NCBI GenBank assembly: GCA_936440205.1
Contig: OW387135.1
Coordinates: 36,620,792 to 36,684,791, forward strand
DNA from: Lepidonotus clava
Taxonomy: Eukaryota > Annelida > Polychaeta > Phyllodocida > Polynoidae
Length of the DNA stretch: 64,000 bases
Reading direction: 5' to 3'
The translations under genes and the position numbers were made by a program. The notes under the pieces are model-generated. The model worked only from the letters and a program-made list of their open reading frames with translations, was not told where the DNA came from and did not search any database. How positions within the stretch are numbered: the first letter of the stretch is position 1; every line of letters starts with the position of its first letter. Below, one piece after another: positions 31,513-44,505 of this stretch.

Positions 31513-34500
31513 GTAAACACTGGGAGCGGTCCTCCGGGCTGCCGCGCCTGCCAACTGCCCCGCCCCCACTGCCGACGACGTTTACCCTCTCCTTCCCCCT
31601 AAGGGCCTTCCCCTGGAGGACGCCCTCGGCCCGACACGCCTGGCCGACCATACCAGGGTCCTGACATGGGTTTGGGGTCATGTTGGTCATTTCGACACAA
31701 TGACCAATAAACACATTACTTATCAAAACGCCACCCACCCTGTCCGGCCTGCCCTACTAGCATGGTATCAGTGCTATTGACCTACCCGCCTTCCCATGAC
31801 CTAACATACATTTGACAAAGCTGACACAAGGGGAAGTACGACATCAATACATGTGTCAACGTACGACCAACTCCATGTTTTATCGATTGAATTCTTCTCT
31901 ATGCAAATGCCAAGTTTACCCAGGACAGACTTTGAAGGAGTGACCGAGCGGCACAGCGGAGACGGGCACCTGAGAAAGAGTACCAATTCCATGTACTACT
32001 CACAACCCAAAACGCATCGGCTGCCGACAGTTGGCCTCAAACTTACATTATAACTGATCTTATCTCTTTCTTTTTTTTTTTTCTTTTTTTTTTTACATAT
32101 TTTGTTTTAACGATACTGAAAACCATCATCATATTTTCCATTTCAAACTCAGAAATCTTATTGTAATGTTTTTGATTGTAAAATTGTAAGTCGAATTCCC
32201 GCTAAAGAAACATTCGTGTGCAGTGACTAGGAAACTGAACAACTAGTTTTCAACTCCCCGCATCAGGGGCAATTCGTTTAAGGCAAGATATATATTAATA
32301 AATCAGATCCGCGGTTCAAAAACACAAGGAAATAAATTATAGGTTTCCTGCTCAGTCATTGTTATTTCGAAATTCGAAGTACAATATCACCATGGGATAA
32401 CCTTTTATTTGAGGAATCACGCGTTTAAAATCCATCCAAAGCCTTTCATCCTACCAAAACGGCCATTTGTAAGAGAAATGTTGCTTCCTTCCATGTAAAT
32501 TCTTGAGAGTAATTTTTAAGGGAGAAAACTTTGCCAACTGCAAATTAGCATGGAACTTGGTTCTTGTTTCCGCTCTCAGATCATCGGAGACCTGATATCA
32601 TAAGAGAGCATGCTAACCGACTAAAGTTCTTATTACTGGCGAGACTCGGGTGAATGGGTTCATGTGACAGGCATCGGTCTGATTGCATGTCATGTGAGCA
32701 TGTGGTTCCCAGGTAGGTTCCACACCTGTCTCCCCCTCGTTTTAGAACAGGGGAGGGTCGCTTTACACTGAGAACCGCTTCAGATAATCGAGTATACCAC
32801 AGACTGTTTCATTAAGCGCCAGCTTTTCAGTAGTATGTCTACAAAAACAAGCATGTCTACACGCGTGTTACCTTTTGCACTATCTTTATCCTCAGAATTG
32901 TAAATGTGAAAGCTGTTTGTGAAAAAATGGGTACCCTATAGATATGCCATCTCAATGCCTATAGCTACATATGGAATGAATTGTGTGATTAATGATACAT
33001 GTCTACCAATTACCATTGATGTACAGCTTAACTTTGACCGAGAGAAGAGACCGCCCAAGGTATGTTATACGACATCCTTTTGTCTAGTGCATTGGTAGCT
33101 TTCATTTACAGCAATCTTGCAGTAAATGAAAGTACAGGAACGAACAAGAGTAAAGGAAATCTGAAATCAGCTCAAAGCTAAGCGTTAAAATGCAAAAAGC
33201 AAGGTTTGTCCCTTGGTTACGTAGGTTTGGAAAGGAACAACCTCTTTAATTAGGGTTGAGTACTTTCTCTTTGATTTCGTGCATGCGGAAAATGTACAGG
33301 TAGATATCTATTTCAGACCCTTTACCCGAGGTGTAAGTCATTTAGTTGCACCATGATCAATGCTTTCCGACACGATGGTCTCTCAAGGCCATCAATGTTC
33401 AGAATGGTTCGATGTGTTCTTTCATCTTATTTATAGTGGCCCGATTATCGGCAGCTAGATGCATGTCACATTTCTTATAGCGTCATCAGAGCATGTGATC
33501 TGGTATAAATCTACTATAGGGCATATAGATTACACATGGTAATGCTACTTGCCTTCACAAGATCAACAACAATTAATCAACATGCTGACATTGCCCGTAC
33601 CATACATTTCTTGTAAATTGCACTTTACAAAACATGCATTATATAAACCAGTAGACAACATGTTGTCAAGCCCAAATCCCCCTCTCATACATCAATGGCT
33701 TCCTTCTCTGTTCAGAATTTTAAGAAAATAAGCGGCCCACTTATAAAGAAACAATGGTGGAACCCGGCTGGTCCATGTAATATTATACAAGTATAATTCT
33801 ATTCGTTCTCCTTGCATCATACACCCACCATTTGGCTATAGCTAGGTTATAGTTGTTGGGTGAAGGTGTGGGGCTGGTGGGGGATACACCTAATACACCT
33901 AATAGACTTTTACAGCCCGTAACACTGGGCGCCCCCGTGCGGCAGCTCCCCCCACCCGGCCACCACAACAGGCGGGCGACGCCTCGTGGCCGGGCGGCGC
34001 CAAAGGTCGCTGCAGCAATTAGCCCTGGAGGAGAAGGAGTGGGGCAGAGGCGTCGATCTGCCACTAGTACCTCCTTGCAGCCCACGTTTGCCGATACTAC
34101 CTTCTCCCTGCCTGTGCTCCTCCGAAGGGAGGAGGGCTTTTCCTTAAAAGTGGCTTGTTCCCTTTGCACCCTTAGGTACCTTAGTCGTTATAGCTTTTGC
34201 AAAACTACCTCCCCTTCCTAGCGCACCAAGGAGAAAAGAAGGGGAAGTCTAAACCGCATGAATTTAGTTGTAGTATATCCGAAACAAACCCCCTCCCTGT
34301 AGCGGATCAGTACACCAGGGAATGTATCACTTTAGTTTGGACTGCTCTATCCTGTTCAACAATAAAAAAACAGAACTGAGAAGACATTTGATATAACATA
34401 TACCTAATGGTAGGTCTTCGGTATATCCTGTGCAACTATTATAAGGCCCACTTTCTGAGAAAGTATTGTCTGGTTTCTGTGATATACGATTCTCTATATA

Positions 34501-35929
34501 GTCCACCTAATGATATTTTCTCGTCTGCCATCTGCCATGGCATCCCTGATCTGTTCTGCTGTAAACTGCTCTCTTCATTATATGAAATATCTAACTGCCT
34601 TTGCCATATCACTTTCATTTTCGCGGTACTCAATCCATTCTGAGTTGATAATCTGGCTAAAAGCCCTACTGTACTTTATCAGACAGATAGTTTCCACAGT
34701 AAATCTAGAATGATTAGAAAGTGACGGAAAACATCAGACAAACATCAGAAATGACATAGAAGACACGTGAATTCTTTTATACAAATGCCGCAAAAAAACC
34801 CAGTAATATGGCATATATCATAAAACGGGATCATTACGATAATTTAAGCACAAAGTTCAATAGATTTTCCGGAAGGTTTTCCCGTTCGTGTATAAGCGCC
34901 TTGTTTCTCTTTCTAAACAAATCGTGTTGACAAGTGAAGCTTTCTTTAGATGTTGGTAAAGTGACATTCCATCCATTTTACTGTCACGTTCTCTCTTTGG
35001 TGAATGAGAAAAGTCATGTAAACAAATCAATTGATGACTGTCATTGATTAGAATAACATTTGGGATACTCTAAGTCCATATAACCAATACGTTTGTATGG
35101 CTTCAGCCCAGTCTAGATCGAAAGCTTTTCGTACATCATACTGTGGATACCTCATTATATGAGATGTATCAAGATAATCATAAATGTATTATGTCACAAA
35201 AAGCATTCTGAGTATTGCAAACTGTATCAGAAAACGACCTACTTCTGTAGGGAAGCTGTCACAACCGAAGGGCACATAGAATACTAAAACATGAACATCA
35301 AAGTCGTATCGGTAACCTAGTCAGCTCTGTTGATCATGAGTGACAGTGTTTTACGGATCCAAGGTTCCGAACCCTTGGTATGTACGCTAAATCGGATCAT
35401 ACATCAAAGGTCGAATGGGAGATGTTTTATACCTGCGACGTATGGCGGCGGGTAGTGATGGTTATCGGATACAAATCCATCTGTATAGATCGGCGCCCAC
35501 CGACACCGTCTATTGGAAGAAATATGGATCCCATGCATGGGTCTCTTTCTACCATTTTGTGTATAACCTAACGTGTGAAAGAGTCTTATATTACTGCGTG
35601 ACCGGGGCATCAAATATTTATGCACAATTCAGAAAGACTTGGTAGAGCTAACTGATTTTTACACAACTTTGTTACATCAAAATGCAAGAAGGACCACCCT
35701 GGATGGACTCATACTTAAGAAAGTGAAGGGAAATGCACATGCATATGCCTGCACCAGGTGATCCAGAGAGTGCAGTGTACTATTTCCTTTTTATGTCATA
35801 AGACTCTTACAGAACTCGTGGGGCGGTAAGTGGAGATAAGGGTCAACCAGTGTTGACCTCTGTCTCGTGACGTCCAACCACCTGATGCTGTTGTGTCAGG
35901 TCGGCCCGCCCACTGCGCAACATGGACGG
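31513..35929. other. Mostly non-coding stretch
   Basis: No gene recognised. It includes the rest of a CpG-rich block to about 31650, a poly(T) tract at 32068-32094 with one C, and a GC-rich block at 33900-34060 where both strands have open frames of about 120 codons without domains. Confidence 0.4.
32068..32094 (+). repeat. Poly(T) tract
   Basis: Twenty-seven bases of T with two Cs. It may be a decayed minus-strand poly(A) tail of a retroposed sequence, but no body was recognised next to it. Confidence 0.6.
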
Positions 35930-36425
35930 GGGAGGGAGGGATGGACAGGGGGCAGAATGGGATGGACAGTGAGCAAATGGGAAGGACGGGAGCAGCAGGG
36001 ACGGACGGGAGCCAGAATGGGATGGACAGTGAGCAAATGGGAAGGACGGGGGCAGCAGCTAGGGACGACCGGGGGCCAGATTGGGATGGACGTTGGGGTA
36101 GCAGGGATGGACAGTGGGCAGCAGGGATAGATTGGGGTCAGAATGGGATGGACGTGGGGGTAGCAGGGATGGACAGGGGGCAGCAGGGATGGAAAGGAGC
36201 AGCAGGAGTAGACAGGGGGCAGCAAGGGTCTGCAGAGGGGGACAGGCATGCGGACATTGATGGAAGGGCAGTAGGAAGTGGCGAGGCAGCGAGAATGGAT
36301 AGGAGGCAGTAAGAATAGATGGGGGCAGTAGGAATGGACAAGGGACAGAACAGATTGACAGCGGCAGGGGCAGTGGTTGATGGGCAGGCAGAGTGGAATA
36401 GATGGGTTGGAGTAGCGGGGACAGG
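35930..36425 (+). repeat. Minisatellite with 60-bp higher-order unit
   Basis: GGGATGGACAG-type units of about 15-20 bp run through the whole interval. CAGAATGGGATGGACAGTG recurs exactly 60 bases apart (35953 and 36013), and degenerate versions recur at about 36076 and 36139. Open frames on both strands (up to 199 codons) are produced by the repeat. Confidence 0.85.
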
Positions 36426-37072
36426 TGGGCAGAGGGAGGGGGAAGGTATCTTGCAGCATACGTCTCATGTATGACACCCATCTACCCAATGACAAACAAA
36501 CAGGACCTCAGATAGTATTCGGCACAGATCCGGTCGTCGCCCCTCCAATCCGCTTGGTACTTCCGCCCCGACGTCATCCTGTCGGCCGAGAGGGTAGGAG
36601 AGGCAGGGAAGGGCTGGGGTGAAGGGCATATTCAGGATGGAGGCTGGACGGGCGAGGAAAGGTGCGCCGAAAACATATCTCGCTCGCCTCAAATGTAAAT
36701 AGATGGGGCGTTTTGAATTGATACCCAGCTCGTGGGGCTCTGATCGATCAGAGGGTAGGCGTGGGACGGCGCCGGGCCCCGACAGGCGGATTACGGGAGG
36801 TGGGGGCAGGTTACAGCCTGCACACTGACCGCCACAAGGCCATAGCCGACGCCACACAGTCAGAGAAAGGGCACAGCAAGCGTTCCCCGGGAAGGGGGGT
36901 CAATGAGTGCGTGGGAAGGTGGCACGTACAGACTAATTAGTAAGAAGGGTTGACAAAAAATGCAATTAAATGAGTAGGTTGACTTGACGCTTTCTTTTGG
37001 ACGGGGAAGTACATATATTGGAATATATACAACTAAATGGAACAATGCTTTATCACTAGATTTTCCGGTTAC
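36426..37072. other. GC-rich then AT-rich non-coding stretch
   Basis: No gene recognised. GACGTCAT near 36569 is a 7-of-8 CRE-like site in a CpG-bearing block. Confidence 0.35.
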
Positions 37073-37474
37073 AGGACAATCACCCCTAGGACAATCACCT
37101 CTAGGACAACTACCCCCAGGACAACTACCTTGGAGACAACTACCCCTCAGGACAACTACCCCAGGACAACTACCCCCTTGGCCTTTACCCGCATAAGATA
37201 ACTACCACTGGGATAACTATCCCTAAGGAAAACTAACTCCTGGGGCAATTACTCCTCTAGGGTAACTATCCCATGAGACAATTACCCCTTTGGATAGGTC
37301 AACTACCCCTGTAGGACAACTACCCCAATAGGACAATTATCCCTACAAATAGGACAACCACCCATCTAAATATGACAATTACCCCTTTAGGACAACTACC
37401 CCTCTAAATAGGACAATTACCCAGGGGTACAGTGTCCCAGGGGAAGTAGTTGTCCCAGGGGTGATTGTTCTAGA
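37073..37474. repeat. ~15-bp minisatellite with a polarity reversal
   Basis: About 20 imperfect units of AGGACAACTACCCCT run on the + strand to about 37420. The last ~50 bases contain the same unit in reverse complement (CCCAGGGGAAGTAGTTGTCC and CAGGGGTGATTGTTCTAG). The array ends are therefore mutually inverted and could fold into a long imperfect hairpin. Non-coding. Confidence 0.85.
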
Positions 37475-40400
37475 ACCGATTTTCCTATGCTTGTGGAAAT
37501 TATATAACTACAGTTAAATAAGGCGTGTCTATAATATCAGATACTAATGTTTCATATAATGGTGCAAATATTGATAACGTATGATACAAAATTTCAAGTT
37601 TGGCCACTATCTTTTAGTTTTACCTTTTCAGCGATACTATTACAGTTCCATTCCCGCCTAATAAAATGATATGGAACTGATGCTTTTAAGTTTAAGTTTA
37701 TCAGGAAAATTCTAATTTGTTCAACAAGGGTTGTCTAACTTAATTTAAAAGTCTCTTTAAACAACAGAACAAATTTAAATTTCTAAACAGATGGAGTGTT
37801 GCCGGTGTTAAAGAGTAAAGACCTTCTAACAGACAGATGTAGCTGTGGAGTCTGACATCTCATCCGGGCGAGTCCCCTCTAACCCACAGAACACTACAGC
37901 AATGTGAGCTGTCCGCAGAGACCAACAAGGGGATCCGACTACGTGGCCGAGTAACCACATACCTAGGGCGTACTTAGAGCACACTGATCTGGTAAAGAGG
38001 TGTGAAGCCACATGGGAACCCTGTATAGCAGTGGTACATTTCAGTCAGGCCATGTTTTGGTTAACTTTAACTACAGTGGGACACAGACGATTTGCATAGT
38101 TTAAAGCATCTTGCTGTCCCCTGCACATGTAAAATTGGGATTGTAAAGCAGGATTAGATTTGTAATAGTTCATGAAAAATAGCCTTTACCAGGGACCCAA
38201 GGGTCGATTCCATATGGAAGTATTCATCCATAAAGAGATGTTTAAAGGTAATCTAGGTGAATACTTTTAGCCTGGCAAAAGTGATTGTAATGCGAGACAG
38301 CCAACGCAGCGGTGAATCAGAAGACATGCTCTCTGGTCCATGCATCAACCTCCCTAGTCAGCAGTATGATGTAAGCTTCTGCGGGCGGAGGGCGCGTCTT
38401 GCTGTGTCAACAAGATGTCTGAGTGTGGTGGGCGCCATCCATAATAGAGTACACCCCTCATACCCGAACCCCGCCCCTTAGTGCCCGCCCCCACCCGCCC
38501 CCTCTGAGAGCTACCCCAGCTGCAGTGCCCTACCTAACAGGCCTGTTTGTACACATGTACCTATAGTTATTGATTGCACTCATCATCAGACTAGGTAGGA
38601 ACAGGGGTCAACGTGAAGGATCTTGACCTAGTTCCCGGGGCGTCATGCGGATTACTGATCACAGGTGGCGCCAGGTGACTTCCTCTTCCGGTGGTGGCGT
38701 TATAAAGGGGTAACTAACAGCGACTACATAAGGCCCTCTTTGGTCTTGAAGGGGGTGGGGCACAGCTGGCTTTCTGGTCTTTACACACCGAGATAATACC
38801 GCATGGATTAGCCCCTTATTAACTATGAGAGAATGAACACCCATTGTATATAACCATATAGAAAGAAAGATCAGCAGATTTTGGGGTATCTACCTTTCGA
38901 AAAGTTTATGCTGATTATCAAACTAAAGGAAAACATGGCATGGATACACTTAAGAGAAAATATGAACTTTCAAGTATATATATGCGTTTGAATTTGGCTT
39001 TTCCGATGCGAACTCTGATTATGTCTTTACTGCATCATGGAAGGTAGGCTACACACATGTAATATTTCAAGGAACAGTGGCTCAGGACCGCTGCAGATGA
39101 GGTGATAGGGACGAACGTGTAAGTGTTTCACCGCAAAGGACGATACATAACCTTGGATATGAGTGACAGTATGTGTCTATCTGCTTTAGCTCTTTTTTCT
39201 CATAACTCGGTCCAATCATCCTTTTCAGTGTCAATTGAAATATGCATTTGCTGAATATCGCTTCTATTTGCTACTTGGCTCACTTACACATGTCCAGGAA
39301 AGTGAGAGTGTGTTCTCCAATGTGCGTTTTGTATGGCAATAAACTGTAGCTTTTACAATGACTATACTATTAAGAATTAGTGCCCTGTCAATCCAAATAG
39401 GATACTTTTTCTTATTTTCATACATCAGCAGTGATCTAAGGTTGAGGTATTCATCAATCTTAGTGTTAAGATTCGATGTAAGTACCACTATCTACACAAT
39501 AAAGACACATTGCGTTGAGAAAATATTGTTGTGTTGTGGTGTCTTGTATATTAGTTTAGTGATAAAGGAATTTAATATGATTCATAACTGTAACACCATA
39601 TTCAGCCTCTCCTTTATCTTTACGCAGTCGTTCTCCCCAATAGAAGGTAGGCCTAGACGTATAGGGACAATGAATATAAAACGTGTTGTTGAAAAACTAC
39701 TCTTACACCAATCTCCAATTACTCGCCATTACCTTTCAGCCTCATTCGCCACCACCTTAATGTAATTCCATGTAGTGCCGGTGCCTTTCTTTTTATACCT
39801 TATAGGCGGTAACTAACTATCTTGCTTCTCTGTTGCCTGACGTCTACAAAAGAGCCACTTTTAGTATGCCCTAATAAAAAAGCGTCAGCTTGCGCTTCCA
39901 CTGTTGGCAGCCCTGACGCCCCTAACTCTGCCTCCCCGTGGTGGGGTGGCCATCACGGCCGGTGTGTCCTGGAATCAGCGTCACCTGCCGTCTAGGTCCG
40001 AATAATCATATATTAATTTAGCGCTGTCAGACCTGAGACGTTTACGGTCCATCATAATTCATTGGATACTCTCTGCATGCTGAGACCAGCGAAGGGGACG
40101 CGGAGGTCAACCGGGACCAAGCGGCAGCAAGGGGACGGCCATGTCGCATCTTGAGCCTTTCATGTTAATGCACTAGTAAAGGTTTATGTGGGTCTCCTAG
40201 AGCTGGTGACACCGCCAAGGGAGAAGGTGCATCAACAGAGAAAAAAAAACCATGTAGCTTTTTAGATGAGGTTTGGTAAAACCTGAAGCATCTTGTTCGG
40301 CTTTTATAACACTGCAGGATGTGATATGGTTTTAATTAGCCTCAGGTAGAACACATCATGCACCTCATGAGTCATATTGACAATGGACATGGTTGTGATC

Positions 40401-42319
40401 AGATTTAGATACCATATAACAGTATGTAAACAGTAGAATAACCTACTAACCCGTCCAATCTTATAGGAATCGTGTGGTTCTATGTTGCCATGCCAACTGA
40501 CCTGTATTTGGCCTTCCCCGACCACTGGGCAACAGTCGAACCACATATCGGTCAATGTTAGGTGCAGACACATTCTTTGTAAAAGGATAGTCTCGCTTGC
40601 CAAGATTATTATTACTCTGTAATGTTAGCTATAAATGTTATTAGGTGGATGTGATATTCAGGCTCTTTAAAATATATGGGGATAGCGAAGAGGAATTTCT
40701 TTTCTTAGATGTCCACGTTAAATCCGCTGGTCATATTTCTCACTGGTCACAATAGCAAGGCTAATCTGAAATTTATAGGGGTCAAGAAACAGTTACGTAT
40801 TTGCCGATACACCAGTAGTATAAGCTTCCCTTGACCTCCAATGCCTACAAGTGATTGAATGCAGAACTATTACTCCATGGAATCCCAAGGCTTCTCCCCT
40901 TGGGGTAGCTGGTAACAGATAGATGCCCAAGGGGTAAATGAATTATATAAAAGACAGAGGAATCATTCATAAAGTGAGTTCCATGTACGTCTTACAGAGA
41001 AATAGGCGGCACAGTAGGGTGGAAAGACATGTATTTGTGACGATTCTGGGATATATCCTCTTTTGCGACGCCATGTTCAAAAGGGTATTACGAGCGTTTC
41101 ACTTGAGATTAATTCAAAGGTCGGGTAAGAAGACTACTATCTACTCATCAAGAAGGAATTAGTACCCCGGAATTTTACACGCTTAATGGGTTGTATACAC
41201 TTCCATATATTGTAGCAAGGACAGGTCTAAAATTACTTAAAAAGTCATAATTTATGCTGACCATTAGCGTACCTCGTGCTATACTGTTATTGTCCCTGGC
41301 GAATCAAATAAGAAAATGGCATGGTCCATGGTGCTGCAAGTCAGGGTAGGACTCACCCTACATGAATCTGAACACACCTATTTCTACGTTGTGTTTCATT
41401 CACAAATTTCACTCGGATCATTTGCATTACACGGTATCGTCTTTGGGAATTTTAATCTTATTAGACAATGCAATCGATTGCGGGCAGCAGGAATGATTCT
41501 ATATCAATAAGACAAATACTTTTGTCGTGTCTCTATTCATCCTTTTCACCTTCCTACGGCGACAGAAGCTCTATGATTTTGTATGTATTTCCGTTCAATT
41601 ACTTTTTCATTAATCCAAGAAGATTGCACCTCAAGTTTTAAACGTCGCAACTTGAACCCAAGAGGCTTAACTCGGTGTGTGGTTTATTTTGACCGAGGGG
41701 GACCGCAGCATTCCGATCGGGCTCTTATGTTCAGGTTGCCTAACATGAGACGGATCAACTTCCCTCACCAATGTTAGGACTTACGTCTTATTTCACCGGA
41801 GGGAAAATAGTCAAGATAGCTTCCTTGTGGAATGTGCGTGGTAATTGAGTAGGTAAACACACACTATTAAATACGTGTTCATTGAATTGAATTAATTATG
41901 GCTTTTTGTAATGCAACTGAGATACATCTTAACTCATACATTAAGTGATTTAATGTCGCGATTTGTACGTCACTTTTACACAGCTCTGATTGATATTGCC
42001 ATTGGTATGTATAGTTTGCTTAGGGCTGAAGGAATCGACCTTAGTTTTAGTTAAAGCTAGTGTAGTCTTCCCAACCAGGCAACTGCTGTTGGATGTACGG
42101 TGGTTACATGAGCATATAGGGACTAATTACGGGGGTTCGAGGTCCTAAGAGGGCCGACTAGGCTGTTTAAAAACCATTTCCCCTGTGCCTCATAGAAGGG
42201 ACAGACACATTTGGCCCTGGTCTACCGAGTATAGCCTTAAGGGTCCGCCCACTTCTCTTCTGCTCACCCACTCCCAGCCGCCTACCGCCCTGCCCGAGCA
42301 GCTCCCCGAGCAGCTCCCA
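37475..42319. other. Long non-coding stretch
   Basis: Nearly 5 kb without a credible gene. POU octamers ATTTGCAT at 38090-38097 and 41420-41427 are the only individual motifs worth noting. A GC-richer patch at 38380-38520 and one at 39890-39990 show no exon. The frame at 39358-39765 (135 codons) has no domain. Confidence 0.4.
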
Positions 42320-42411
42320 ACCCACACGTGACCCGCCTTACACGGGTTGGACCGGAAGTAGCCGCGCATAGACGCGCACGCACTGGTCACCGACATGTTT
42401 ACGCATGCGCG
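42320..42411 (+). promoter_or_regulatory. Promoter-like cluster: E-box, ETS, NRF1-like
   Basis: CACGTGAC (42325-42332, USF/MITF-type E-box), ACCGGAAGTA (42351-42360, ETS) and TACGCATGCGCG (42400-42411, 11 of 12 NRF1 positions) lie within 90 bp of CpG-rich sequence. This trio is typical of housekeeping promoters in animals. The likely direction is rightwards, because a good splice donor follows at 42566. Confidence 0.45.
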
Positions 42412-42565
42412 TCAGAGTTCTGTGCATACTGTGTATACGACAGCGCCGCCTGTCCGCTCCGCCTTCACTGGACTCATCTTCGGCCTAGGAGTATCAGTTC
42501 TCAGTCTATGGTCTTATTGCATGTAGTTGCCCGGAAGTATTCAGGGCAACTGGCGAAGGTCAATA
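42412..42565 (+). other. Candidate first exon ending in AG|GTAAGG
   Basis: Downstream of the motif cluster, AATAG|GTAAGGG at 42565/42566 is a strong splice donor. An ATG at about 42508 opens a 19-codon frame up to the donor (MVLLHVVARKYSGQLAKVN plus two bases); its start context is weak, so a non-coding first exon is equally likely. No further exon was identified in the window. Confidence 0.25.
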
Positions 42566-43822
42566 GGTAAGGGTATACCGCTGCATGGCTGCCCTTTAGT
42601 AGGTTGGATTAATAGCAGCACTGCCTTCTACGCCTTTCCTCCTGGTACTCTTTCCGAATGCTGATACATGTATCTGAAATGTTTCTGATTGTACAACGAT
42701 ATAATACTTAACATAGATATATTTTCTTCAAACCTTTCACCTTCTATAAACAGTAAACTAGGTTCTTAATGTGTATAAACGATAATATGCTAAGTCTTCT
42801 TATCAGTAGGGAATGCCTTGGGAGAGAGAGGGGGAATGAATAACGAAATACGATGTCATCGACAACGGAGGGAAGGGAAATGGGAATACTGGACTGGGGA
42901 GATTTGGATTGAGGGAATGGGGAGGGAAAAGATGAGGGAATTACGTGGAGGCAGAAGTAGATGGCATGCGGCTGGCGGTGCCCACACCCATCTGGCCATC
43001 TGCTCGCTCCGAGCAGTCCGTTATCTCTCATCGGCAGAAATTGGTGGCGCGGGTCGATGGATTGGCTTTGTGTAAACACGCTGCCATCGTCGGGGCGCGC
43101 GTCGCCACGCTGTTCGACGACCGGCAGGGCCCAACCAGGGAACCACTGCAACGGCCTGGGCACAAGGTAGTTGACCGACCAGTCTGCAGGCGTCCTCCAG
43201 GGACCTGCTGACTCACGCCGATTGAGTGTGGCGTTCCGACCGGGAGAACATCGACTTGCGGGAGGGTGCATGATAAAGAGGGAAAATGGAAACATCTGGA
43301 CATGATTTGGGCTGTGGAGATAAGGCAGGGCTTTGGCTGGAATGGGACTCACCATGGGCCGTAGCTCTATATGTTAGAAGAGGTTGGGGACTGATCAAAA
43401 ACTGGTCGGTGTGTGTATACGACCGGCAGTTTCTTGTTAGGTCGGACTACGATTGACTGAACGCTTGTGTCCGTCGGAGGAAACTATTCAAAACTTGAAA
43501 ACGGTCCCAAGTATAATCACACGAAATTAACTATTCAGACATCAAATACATCATATTGACTGTTCTGTTGTGATTATAGAAATGCCATTTTAATCAATAT
43601 TTAGATAAAGCCATGTGACTATATTCAGTATTTCCATGAATTGTTCATTCAGTAGCGGATCTCTGATTTTGCACAGGGCTAAATTGTCAAATTGTATATT
43701 TGAATAAATTTCTCTTGGCAAAGTAGCCTGTCGTCTAAGGCACGATATAGAGGTCAGAAGGTAGGGATTTCGAATAGAACCATCGATATCGCTGTTTAAA
43801 TATTCATTCAATGTGGTATTAT
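42566..43822. other. GC-rich block (42800-43400) and AT-rich flank
   Basis: Several overlapping frames are open on both strands (the longest is 203 codons, minus strand, 42744-43355), none with a recognisable domain. This pattern indicates composition or a constrained non-coding element rather than a gene. Confidence 0.35.
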
Positions 43823-44158
43823 TTACACTGAAAAAAGTGAAAAGTTAGAAAGTTAGTCAAATCTGGATTTGGCCGGTGAAATTCTGGGTTAGTCAGTGAG
43901 AGTCTAACTTTCTAACCTTTCTCCAGCTAGATCTTATTATCAAATGACTAACCCCTTTGTCACATTGACTAACTTTCTAACCTGGGGTTAGTCAAGAGCT
44001 GATTTGACCTAATTAACATCAATAGGCCACTTTAGAGACAATTAAACATGATAGACCCAATCATTATTACATAATCATGGTTATTTGTGAATTCCAAATT
44101 TGATGATCCCCTTAGTCAGACTGACTAAGTTTCATGACTAAGTTACATTAGGGTCATC

Positions 44159-44219
<61 letters not shown>

Positions 44220-44505
44220 GGGGGGGAGTCTATAAACTCCTCTTAAAAAGAATGACAAAGGGTCAGAGGGGATGATCAAAAATAGTAATGTAGTATCAAC
44301 ATGTCACTTGTGGATGCCTCAAAATTGATTGGAACCTGTTAGGGTGCGTCCATACACTAAGCCTTCAAGCATTTTGCCTATGTTTCCCTGTTCTACAAGT
44401 ATTTCTTTAAAAAAAAGACAAAAATGCACCGTCGAAATGACTAACCTTTTTGCAAAAAGTTAGGACTTCTGACTAACTTTCTAACGCCTATTTTTTTCAG
44501 TGTAA
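43823..44505. mobile_element. 683-bp MITE with terminal and subterminal inverted repeats
   Basis: The termini are exact inverted copies of TTACACTGAAAAAA (left at 43823). A subterminal GTTAGAAAGTTAGTC at 43844-43858 is matched in reverse at 44471-44485, and further reverse-orientation copies lie at about 43903-43915 and 43967-43981. Measured from TACACTG, the element is flanked on both sides by ATT, a possible 3-bp target duplication. It is non-coding and carries a (GT)29 run. The multiple subterminal words look like transposase-binding sites. The superfamily is not determined. Confidence 0.75.
44161..44218 (+). repeat. (GT)29 microsatellite inside the MITE
   Basis: Twenty-nine perfect GT units followed by a short G run. 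Alternating purine-pyrimidine sequence of this length can adopt Z-DNA. Confidence 0.95.

Noticed and set aside
35896-36495. 199-codon minus-strand frame with Pro/Cys/Ser repeats
   Set aside because: It is the reverse of the GGGATGGACAG minisatellite; other frames on both strands are open too.
42130-42150. GGGTTCGAGGTCC resembling a tRNA B box
   Set aside because: No A box upstream and no cloverleaf.
42744-43355. 203-codon minus-strand frame
   Set aside because: Overlaps several open + frames in GC-rich sequence, with no recognisable domain or splice pattern.
43722-43781. tRNA-like A-box/B-box spacing (TAGCCTGTCGTCTAAGG and GGGATTTCGAATAGAACC), possible SINE head
   Set aside because: Spacing is about right, but both boxes deviate from consensus and no folded arms or SINE body could be traced. 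Too weak to call.
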